Shown: one piece after another, positions 1 to 6,283 of the stretch
Layout of the letters: the number at the start of each line of letters is the position of its first letter
Numbering within the stretch: the stretch's first letter is position 1
Assembly: GCA_017308215.1 (NCBI GenBank)
Contig: JAFKFQ010000237.1
Location: forward strand, 1 to 33,116
DNA: 33,116 nucleotides
DNA from: a bacterium
GTDB taxonomy: Bacteria > Planctomycetota > Planctomycetia > Gemmatales > Gemmataceae
Direction of reading: 5' to 3'
Program-made: the position numbers and the translations under genes
The notes under the pieces: generated by a model
Databases searched by the model: none
Seen by the model: the letters and a program-made list of their open reading frames with translations, nothing else
What the model was told of the DNA's origin: nothing

Positions 1-1474
1 GCTCGGGCTGGGGCAACGGCAGGCGGGCCGGGCCGGCGCCGGGACCGGGGACGGGCGGCGGCGGGCCGGGCCACCACTCTTCGAGCAGGAGCGCCGACAG
101 GTCCGCCGCGGCGCGCCAGGCGTCCCCGAGTGCCCGCACCGATTCCAGCCGGACCTCGGCGACCGCCCGCTGGGCCTGGATCACCCGCAGGTACTCGAAC
201 TGCCCGCCCTTGAACGCCTCCCGCGACAGCCGGAACGTCTCCTCCGCCTTCGGCAGGATGTCGGTGCGGTACAGCTCCGCGAGCTTGACCGCCGCCGCGT
301 AGGTCCGGTGGGCGGCGGCGACCTTCTCGGCCAGGTCGTTCTCGACCCGCCCGACCTCCTGGATCGCCTCCCCGAGTTCCGCCTTTGCGGCGCGGATGTT
401 CCCCTGGTTCCGGTTCCACGTCGGGATCGGCGCCGACAGCCCGAACGAGAAGTCGTTCGACCGGTTCTCGTACTGCTTGACGTACCCGGTGGTGAACGTG
501 ACGTTCGGGATCGGCTCGACCTCGGCGCGGCGGATCGCCGCCTGCGCCCGATCGACCCCGATCCGGGCCGCCCGTGCCTCCGGGTGGGTGGCGAGCACGG
601 CCTCGCGGGTCCGGTCCAGGTCGTACACGGGGAGTTCGTCGAACGGCCCGGCCGCGGGGCCGACCGCCAGCCGCGGGTCGCCGACGACGGCCGCCAGCCG
701 CCGCCGCGCCCCCGGGATCTCGCGCCGCGCGGCCTCCGCCTGGGACCGGAACCGGGCGAGCTCGACCTCGAGCTGGACCTGGTCGAGCCGGGCGATCTGC
801 TTGTTGTCGAGGAGCGTCTGCCCGGTCTTCGTCGCCTCCCCCGCGAGCCCGACGATCTCGTCGAGGGCGGCGATGCGCTTCTCCAGGGCGTACAGGTCGT
901 AGAACGCCCCGCGGACCCCGCCGATGACCGCGTAGCGCTCGCGCATCAGGGCGAGGGTGGCCTGGTCCACTTCGCGGGCCGCGACCGCCTGCGACAGGGT
1001 CAGCTTCCGCCCGGTGACGATCTCCTGCGTGACCCGGGGGACGTTGACGATGCCCCCGGGGCCGGTGCGGTCGCCGATCTCGTCCCAGTTGGCCCCGAGG
1101 GTCGGGTTCGGGTAGAGCCCGGCCTGGACGTACCGCCCCTGGGCCGCGTCGATGGCGAACGTGGCTTTCGCCAAGCGCGGGTTCCGTCCGACGGCCAGCT
1201 GCACCAGCTCGTCCACCCGCACCGCGACCTCGGCGGGTGGCACGGGGGCCGGTGCGGGGCCGGCCGCCGGCGCGGGACCGGCCACCGGCTCCTGATGCGC
1301 GACCGGGACGACCGGACTTCCGACCGGTCGGGAGCCGGGGGCGGATGTCCCGTAAGCCCGGACGGCGGACGGGTCGAACGTCGGCGGCCCGGCGGCGCAG
1401 CCGATCGCCCCCGCCAGGAACAACCCGCCGGCCATCCGGCCGAGCAGGCGACGCGCCGAGTTGCGAGCGCTCAT
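1..1474 (-). CDS. TolC-family outer-membrane efflux protein (CusC/CzcC-like), C-terminus off the window
   Basis: This is an outer-membrane channel component of a tripartite efflux system, probably for metal ions or drugs, working with a periplasmic adaptor and an inner-membrane pump that would lie beyond the left edge. About 491 codons are visible with no stop. The N-terminus is a lipoprotein-type signal (Arg-rich start, hydrophobic stretch, possible lipobox ending AIGC), then a Pro/Ala linker, then two helical repeats typical of the family: a first copy with VDELVQLAVGRNPRL and ANWDEIGDRTG, and a second with ATHPEARAARIGVDRAQA, FGLSAPIPTWNRNQGNI and FEYLRVIQAQRA. The ATG at 1474 is preceded by a GGCGGAGG ribosome site at 1481-1488. 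It lies 74 bp downstream of a small secreted Cys/His-rich gene on the same strand, which favours a metal-efflux operon. The family call is firm; the substrate is inferred. Confidence 0.9.
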   Translation of the reverse strand, partial: MSARNSARRLLGRMAGGLFLAGAIGCAAGPPTFDPSAVRAYGTSAPGSRPVGSPVVPVAHQEPVAGPAPAAGPAPAPVPPAEVAVRVDELVQLAVGRNPRLAKATFAIDAAQGRYVQAGLYPNPTLGANWDEIGDRTGPGGIVNVPRVTQEIVTGRKLTLSQAVAAREVDQATLALMRERYAVIGGVRGAFYDLYALEKRIAALDEIVGLAGEATKTGQTLLDNKQIARLDQVQLEVELARFRSQAEAARREIPGARRRLAAVVGDPRLAVGPAAGPFDELPVYDLDRTREAVLATHPEARAARIGVDRAQAAIRRAEVEPIPNVTFTTGYVKQYENRSNDFSFGLSAPIPTWNRNQGNIRAAKAELGEAIQEVGRVENDLAEKVAAAHRTYAAAVKLAELYRTDILPKAEETFRLSREAFKGGQFEYLRVIQAQRAVAEVRLESVRALGDAWRAAADLSALLLEEWWPGPPPPVPGPGAGPARLPLPQPE

Positions 1475-1548
1475 AGTCGTCCTCCGCCGCCCTTCCGGGC
1501 GCACCAGGATTGGGTTGATCCGCCGGAGCCGGGTCCAGCCGCGGCGGA

Positions 1549-1980
1549 TCAACAGCGGAAGGCGTGGGAGAACCGAAGGTGGTCGACGGGCGGGGAGTGT
1601 ACGGGCGTGGCACTCGGCGGGCTCACTACCGGCCGGAGGTCGAGGACGAGGCTCGGATTGCCGAACCCGGTCGTCCCGTTATCCGCATGGTCGCAGCCGA
1701 CTCGCTCCGCGCCGATCGGGGGCGGAACCAGGCTGACGCCCGGGCCGTGCTGGCACGGCACTCGCTCCGGGGCTCGCTCGGGGTATGGTAGTCGGGGGTC
1801 ATCCGGTTCCGCATGGGCGTGACACGGACACGTCCGGTACGTCGCTGCCTCGACCCGTGGGGGGGCCGTGGCGGAGATACTCACGGGTCGGGCCAGCGCC
1901 GCGAGGCCGCACGGGCAGCGCAGCGGGCCGCCGGTCGTGACCGACAGGACCGCCGCGACGATCACCGTAAGCGCCCGCAT
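1549..1980 (-). CDS. Small secreted Cys/His-rich protein, probable metal-binding partner of the efflux operon
   Basis: I do not recognise a named family. The 143-residue product starts with a signal-peptide-like segment (MRALTVIVAAVLSV). It then shows paired metal-ligand motifs: CPC at residues 22-24, CPCHAH at 51-56, CQH at 76-78, CDH at 96-98 and a final Cys143. The regular CxC and CxH spacing is unlikely to arise by chance in a wrong frame and suggests metal binding in the periplasm. It reads toward the TolC-family gene on the same strand with a 74-bp gap, so it may be the first gene of a metal-efflux operon. No strong ribosome site precedes the ATG at 1980. The last third (residues 100-143) is rich in Pro and Val and has no visible motif. 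The metal-binding role is inference. Confidence 0.6.
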   Translation of the reverse strand: MRALTVIVAAVLSVTTGGPLRCPCGLAALARPVSISATAPPRVEAATYRTCPCHAHAEPDDPRLPYPERAPERVPCQHGPGVSLVPPPIGAERVGCDHADNGTTGFGNPSLVLDLRPVVSPPSATPVHSPPVDHLRFSHAFRC

Positions 1981-2092
1981 GGCCCGATACCCGAAACGAG
2001 ATCCGTCAGTCAGGGCTCGTACCTAGAATCGGCAGCCGGGCGACCGCTCCAGAAAGAAAAGCCCGCGGACTCGGGAAATCCGGCGCGACGGC

Positions 2093-2098
2093 TATACT
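2093..2098 (+). promoter_or_regulatory. Possible -10 element of the His-rich gene
   Basis: TATACT stands in an otherwise GC-rich stretch 80 bp upstream of the ATG at 2178, in the gap between divergent genes. No convincing -35 hexamer is found at the usual distance, so this is a weak candidate. Confidence 0.2.
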
Positions 2099-2177
2099 CT
2101 CCCTCCACTGACCGCGCGCCGCGCCCGTGGCGTGGACCGGATCGCCGGGCGCCGTGGTTCACCAACAGGACGATTCG

Positions 2178-2780
2178 ATGTACCGCCTCTCGGGCTACGC
2201 GGCGGCGGCCCTGGCCGTGCTGGCCGGCGGGGCCACGGCCCAAGCCCAGTACTTCCACGGCCACCTCCACTACCACAACGGCCACTACCACCTGCACGGC
2301 CACTGGCACTACCCGAACTACTACCCCTACCCCGCCGCCCCGGTAGTCGTCGGGCCGAGGCTCTACGCCCCAGTGGTCCGGCCCGCGGTGGTCGTGCTGC
2401 CGCCCTCCGCACCCGCACCGGCCGGGGTCGTCGTCGCTCCGGCGGTAGGGGCTCCCGCGCTGCGGGCGAACCCGCTGCCGGCGCCGGCCCTGGTTCCAGC
2501 GAGCGGCGGCCCCGGGTTGACGCTACGTCTTCCCGCCGAATATCCGAATCCGGTCCACGTGCGGGTCGAGAAGCGTGACTACGAACTGCGGCCGGGCACC
2601 GAAGTGACGGTGCGTGACCGGGCGAGTTACCTCGTCGAGTTCGACCAGGGCGGGGCGTTCGGGCCGTTCTCCGCCGAGTACGTCGAGGGCGTGTACCGGT
2701 TCGTCGTCGGCGCCCGCGGCTGGCGGCTCGAACCGGACGCCCCGCGCCCCAACGCCCTACCAGCCCCGCCACGGCCGTGA
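2178..2780 (+). CDS. Secreted His-rich protein with C-terminal beta-rich domain
   Basis: The 200-residue product has a clear Sec signal peptide (MYRLSGYAAAALAVLAGG, cleavage near AQA at about residue 23). The mature protein begins at once with a His/Tyr-rich stretch: nine His (27, 29, 31, 33, 36, 38, 40, 42, 44) within 18 residues, then a Tyr/Pro run. A Pro/Val/Ala linker follows, and residues about 115-190 form a compact domain with alternating hydrophobic strands (LTLRLPAEYPNPVHVRVEKR to VEGVYRFVVGARGW). I chose the ATG at 2178 because AGGA at 2167-2170 lies 7 bp upstream and the signal peptide starts there; an in-frame start 51 bp upstream would bury the signal. The stop overlaps the next gene's GTG by four bases. 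Binding of Cu, Ni or Zn in the periplasm is inferred from the His array and the nearby efflux genes. Confidence 0.75.
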   Translation: MYRLSGYAAAALAVLAGGATAQAQYFHGHLHYHNGHYHLHGHWHYPNYYPYPAAPVVVGPRLYAPVVRPAVVVLPPSAPAPAGVVVAPAVGAPALRANPLPAPALVPASGGPGLTLRLPAEYPNPVHVRVEKRDYELRPGTEVTVRDRASYLVEFDQGGAFGPFSAEYVEGVYRFVVGARGWRLEPDAPRPNALPAPPRP

Positions 2781-5110
2781 CCGCCGGGACGAGGCTTGCG
2801 GCTCCGGCCGACGGGTTGATCTACGCCGTCTTCGCGTGCTCCGGCGCGGCCGCGCTCGTGTTCGAGCTGTCGTGGTCGCGGCAGGTCGGCCTCGTCCTCG
2901 GCAACACGGCCGACTCGGTGGCCGTGGTCCTCGCCGCGTACTTCGCAGGTCTCGCCATCGGCCAGGTGCTCGGCGCCCGGCTCGCGCCGCGGGTCGGCCC
3001 GCTCGTGGGGTACGGTGTCTGCGAACTGCTGGCGGCAGCATGGGGATTTTCACTCCCGGTGGTGCTCGCCGTGTGGGACGCACCGCCGGCGGCACGGGCC
3101 GCCTGGTGCTTCGCCGTCCTCCTCCCTGCCACGGCCCCGCTCGGGGCGACGTTCCCGCTCCTCGCCGAACACCTGACGCGCCACACGCCCGCGAACGGGC
3201 GCCGGGTTGCCCTCGCCTACGCCGCGAACACCGCCGGCGGGGTGGTCGGGGTGCTGGCGGCCAGCACCGGCGGGCTGGTCGTCGTCGGGGTGACGGCGAC
3301 CAGCTACGTTGCCGCGGGGGTGTGCGCCGGCTGCGGCGCCGCGGCGCTGGCACTCGCCCGGCGTGACGGGGTGAAGGAGTACGGTTCCGTCGTACCGCCG
3401 GCGACCGGGGCGTGGTGGTGGGTGGCGCTCGCGGCCCTCTCGGGATTGGCGACACTCGGGCTCGAAGTGCTCTACACCCGAATGTTCGCTCTGGTTCTGC
3501 ACAACAGCACGACGAGCTTCGGCGTCGTGCTCGCCATGTTCCTCGCCGGCCTCGCACTGGGCGCCGCAGGCGCGGCGGCGCTCGGCCGGCGCGTCAGCCC
3601 TGGCAGGCTGGCAGTCACGGCCGCCGGTCTGGGGGCTGTCGCTGTGCCCGTCTCTGTCGTCCTCTTCGTCCGGCTCACCGGGCTCAACTACTTCGAGGCC
3701 GGCGACACCGCCGCCGGCTACTTCGCCGGCGTGCTCGTGCTGGCAGCGGCGGTCGTACTGCCACCCGTCGCGCTACTCGGGATGGTGCTGCCGGCCGTGT
3801 TCGCCACGGCCGGCACGGGCCGGGTGGTCGGTCGGCTCGCAGCGGCGAACACGGTCGCGGCGGCTGTCGGCGCCGTCGCCGCGGGGTATCTGTGGCTCCC
3901 GGCGCTCGGCCTGTGGTGGGCGTTCGGCGTACCGGCGACACTGCTCGCGCTCCCCGCCATCAGTGTGCTGACGGTTCGGGGGCGGGTCGTAGCGGGCGGC
4001 GTACTCGGGGTGCTGGTGGTGGTCGCGGTCGCGGTGGCGGGCGCGAGCCCGCATCAACCGGTGGGAAGCGAGACGGCCCGGGGCGAGGAGGTCGCCCGCC
4101 GCTGGGAAACGTCCTACGGCTGGATCGACGTGGTGCGCTCTCGGGCCGACGGGTCGTTCCGGGTGAGGGAGAACCTCCACTACCGGCACGGCTCGACCGG
4201 CGCGAACGCGACCCGCGAGTACCGCCAGGGGCGGCTCCCGCTGCTGCTCCACCCGGCGCCGCGCGAGGTCGCGTTCCTCGGCCTCGGCACCGGGCTGACC
4301 GCCGCCCCCGTCGTTGCCGACAGCGGCGTGGAGCGGGCGGTGGTGGTCGAACTCATCCCGGCGGTAGTCGAGGCGGCCCGGCTGCTCGGCGACGCCAACC
4401 GCGGGGTGGTTGATCACCCGAAGGTCGAGGTCCGCGTGGACGACGCCCGGCACTACCTCCGCCGCACCGGCCGGCGGTTCGACGTGGTGGTGGCGGACCT
4501 GTTCGTGCCGTGGGAGAGCCGCGCGGGCTACCTGTACACGGTCGAGCACGCGGCGGCGGTGCGGCGCTGCCTGCGACCGGGCGGGCTGTTCTGCCAGTGG
4601 GTGGCGCTGTACCAGGTCGGTCCGGCCGAGTTCGAGCTGATCGCCGACAGCCTCGCCGCGGTGTTCCCCACGGTCACGGTCTGGTGGGGCCAGTTCGACG
4701 CCCGGTTCGGCATGGTGGCGCTCGTCGGCTCCGACGCGCCGCTCGAACTCGACCCAATCCGGCTGGCGGCGCGGTTCGACGCGGGCGGCGACCCGCCGGG
4801 GGGCGCGGACCCGGACCTGGTATCGCCGGCGTCGCTCCCGGACCTGTACGCCGGCGACTGGCCCGCACGCTTCGGTAGCCGGCTGAACACCGACGAGCAC
4901 CCGTGGTTGGAGTTCACCGCGCCGCTCAGCCAGCGCGCCGCCCGCACGCTGACCGGTCCGCGGCTGCGGGCGTACTTCGGCGCCGTACTCGGGTCGCTAC
5001 CCGGAGGAGGGGTGCGGTTCGGCGGGCACCTTACTGGGCTCGCCGAACCGACGCGCCGCCGAGAGGCGCAACGGCTCGGCCTCACCGGGCGGTCGGGCGC
5101 ACTGCCGTAG
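2777..5110 (+). CDS. Membrane-bound spermidine-synthase-like fusion protein (MFS-like N-terminus)
   Basis: This 777-residue protein fuses a polytopic membrane region (about residues 10-420, many hydrophobic helices; DGLIYAVFACSGAAALVFEL is typical of the first helix of this family) to a cytosolic class I methyltransferase-fold domain of the spermidine synthase superfamily (about 440-700). In the soluble domain I see YGWIDVV at ~445, the nucleotide-type loop GLGTGLT at 502, VDDARHYL with D555-D556, and the catalytic-region loop VVVADLFVPW. These fit polyamine aminopropyltransferase relatives, but many such fusions have no proven activity, so the substrate is unknown. The GTG start at 2777 overlaps the stop of the upstream His-rich gene (GTGA), so translation is probably coupled. 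The C-terminal tail after ~715 is Arg/Gly-rich and without motif. Confidence 0.88.
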   Translation: MTAGTRLAAPADGLIYAVFACSGAAALVFELSWSRQVGLVLGNTADSVAVVLAAYFAGLAIGQVLGARLAPRVGPLVGYGVCELLAAAWGFSLPVVLAVWDAPPAARAAWCFAVLLPATAPLGATFPLLAEHLTRHTPANGRRVALAYAANTAGGVVGVLAASTGGLVVVGVTATSYVAAGVCAGCGAAALALARRDGVKEYGSVVPPATGAWWWVALAALSGLATLGLEVLYTRMFALVLHNSTTSFGVVLAMFLAGLALGAAGAAALGRRVSPGRLAVTAAGLGAVAVPVSVVLFVRLTGLNYFEAGDTAAGYFAGVLVLAAAVVLPPVALLGMVLPAVFATAGTGRVVGRLAAANTVAAAVGAVAAGYLWLPALGLWWAFGVPATLLALPAISVLTVRGRVVAGGVLGVLVVVAVAVAGASPHQPVGSETARGEEVARRWETSYGWIDVVRSRADGSFRVRENLHYRHGSTGANATREYRQGRLPLLLHPAPREVAFLGLGTGLTAAPVVADSGVERAVVVELIPAVVEAARLLGDANRGVVDHPKVEVRVDDARHYLRRTGRRFDVVVADLFVPWESRAGYLYTVEHAAAVRRCLRPGGLFCQWVALYQVGPAEFELIADSLAAVFPTVTVWWGQFDARFGMVALVGSDAPLELDPIRLAARFDAGGDPPGGADPDLVSPASLPDLYAGDWPARFGSRLNTDEHPWLEFTAPLSQRAARTLTGPRLRAYFGAVLGSLPGGGVRFGGHLTGLAEPTRRREAQRLGLTGRSGALP

Positions 5111-5143
5111 GTGGCGTATCATGGCTGGGCGAGGGCGATCTCA

Positions 5144-5542
5144 GTGGACCCGCGACGCCCGCATCTGGAGACGTTCGCCGAGGCCGCGGAGCAGGACAGC
5201 TTCACCGCCGCCAGCCGACTCAGCGTCACCCAGGCGACCGTCGGCCAGCGGGTCCAGCAACTGGAAGCCCGCCTGAACATCCCTCTGTTCAGCCGAGAGG
5301 CCGGGGGCGTGACCCTGACCGAGACCGGCCGCCGGCTCGGTCCCCGGCCCGCATCTCCTCCTCCCGCCCTCGCGACAGTCGCGGCCGGACACCTCGTGGC
5401 GTTCCGCGCCGAGTGGCTCCCCCTCACCCTGTACCTCGTCCGCGTCCGCCGGGCGGTGCTCCCGCCGCCAGCCCGGTTGTTCCTGGCGCACGTCGGCACG
5501 GAGCCGGCCCACCTCTCGGCCGACGCTCCTGGAGGGCGGTGA
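5144..5542 (+). pseudogene. Internally deleted LysR-family regulator
   Basis: The 132-residue reading frame opens with a complete LysR winged-helix DNA-binding domain: HLETFAEAAEQDSFTAASRL, the recognition helix VTQATVGQRVQQLEARL, and the wing IPLFSRE...VTLTETGRRL. Directly after about residue 65 it jumps to a segment that looks like the distal end of a LysR effector domain (VAAGHLVAFRAEWLPLTLYL, then PPARLFLAHV). Normal family members have about 290-310 residues, so some 170 residues of effector domain are missing without loss of frame. I prefer the GTG at 5144 (GAGGG at 5131-5135) over the GTG at 5111, because LysR proteins start just before this helix. The last base of the stop is the first base of the following cupin ATG. 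It may be a pseudogene or a minimal DNA-binding protein; the HTH itself looks intact. Confidence 0.65.
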
Positions 5543-6026
5543 TGCGGCGCGCGTGCGAACTCGGACGGCCGGCCGTGCTGGTACTCGGTCTCGCCCCGGC
5601 CACCCCGGCCGACCACGACGGAAAGCCGGGCGAGGCGGCCCACTGGCCGGACGGGCTGAAGTGGAAGGACGGCCCGCCGTCCCTGCCGCCGGGCGCCAAG
5701 ATCGCTGTCCTGGAGGGCGACCCGGCCAAGGCCGGGCCGTTCGTGTTCCGGGTGAAGGAGCGGACGGCTACCGCATCCCGCCGTACACCCACTCGAAGAC
5801 CGAGCGGGTGACGGTCGTCTCGGGCACATTCCACCTCGGGGTGGGCGACACGTTCGACCCGACGAAGGGCGAGGCGCAGCCGGCCGGCACCTACGGGGCG
5901 TGGCCGGCGAGGATGAAGCGCTACGTCTGGGTCAAGGGCGAGACGGTGGTACAGTTCCACGGCGACGGGCCTCGGATGATCGCGTACATGAACCCCGCCG
6001 ACGACCCGCGGAACGTCAAGAAATGA
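5542..6026 (+). pseudogene. Secreted cupin-domain protein gene, frameshifted
   Basis: The gene starts at the ATG overlapping the preceding stop by one base, with GGAGGG at 5531-5536. The first frame encodes a signal-like start and then WPDGLKWKDGPPSLPPGAKI and AVLEGDPAKAGPFVFRVKE. The sequence is recognisable only in another frame after about 5760: DGYRIPPYTHSKTERVTVVS, GTFHLGVGDTF, then FHGDGPRMIAYMNPADDPRN. Together these make a complete cupin of about 160 residues of the type found in many bacterial secreted proteins of unknown substrate. The shift equals one missing base between 5757 and 5766. Motif one of the cupin (PPYTHxxxERVTVVSG) keeps its His and Glu. It is therefore a recent pseudogene, a programmed shift (no slippery site is evident), or a sequence error. 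Confidence 0.7.
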
Positions 6027-6054
6027 CGGCGGCCGCGGGCACGGAGCAGACAGG

Positions 6055-6126
6055 ATGAAGAGCCGCGAGAGCGGGATGCCGGACGGCGCGTACTGGGGTC
6101 GTTCTTCAACCCGGAGTGCGTCCTAG
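6055..6126 (+). pseudogene. N-terminal stub of a SAM-dependent methyltransferase gene
   Basis: An ATG with CAGG just upstream begins MKSRESGMPDGAYWG, which matches the opening of a group of class I methyltransferases as I remember it (MKSRESGMP-D-x-YW-x-x-FF). The frame then slips: the expected FFNPECVL is read one base earlier in register from 6102, consistent with one missing base near 6097-6100. The stop of the intact frame falls at 6124-6126, and no methyltransferase motif I follows in any frame before the kinase gene, so only about 25-30 codons remain. The annotation rests on a short match and is tentative. Confidence 0.45.
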
Positions 6127-6204
6127 GAATCGCCGAAATACTGCAACTGACTTGGCGGTGGCCGCCCCAATGCTGATGGGCTGGGCGACACCCCCCAGCC
6201 CGGC

Positions 6205-6247
6205 GGGTCAGGGCGTGACCGGCGCAAGGTCCGACAGCCACGTCGCG
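6205..6247 (+). repeat. Direct repeat copy 1 (imperfect palindrome)
   Basis: The block begins GGGTCAGGGCGTGACCGGCG. Its first 28 bases match 26 of 28 in a second copy at 8822-8864, same orientation, with weaker similarity over the next 15. It contains the near-palindrome GGTCAGG-G-CGTGACC. It lies just beyond the stop of the histidine kinase gene. Confidence 0.6.
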
Positions 6248-6283
6248 CGAGTCGACGGCGGCGCGGGCGAGACGGCTCGGGCT

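Noticed and set aside
308..1822. Long plus-strand open frame antisense to the efflux gene
   Set aside because: Arg/Pro/Gly-rich with no domain; it mirrors the codon bias of the real TolC-family gene on the minus strand.
3773..4900. Long minus-strand frame inside the spermidine-synthase-like gene
   Set aside because: His/Arg/Glu-rich shadow without start signals or motifs; the plus strand holds clear family motifs.
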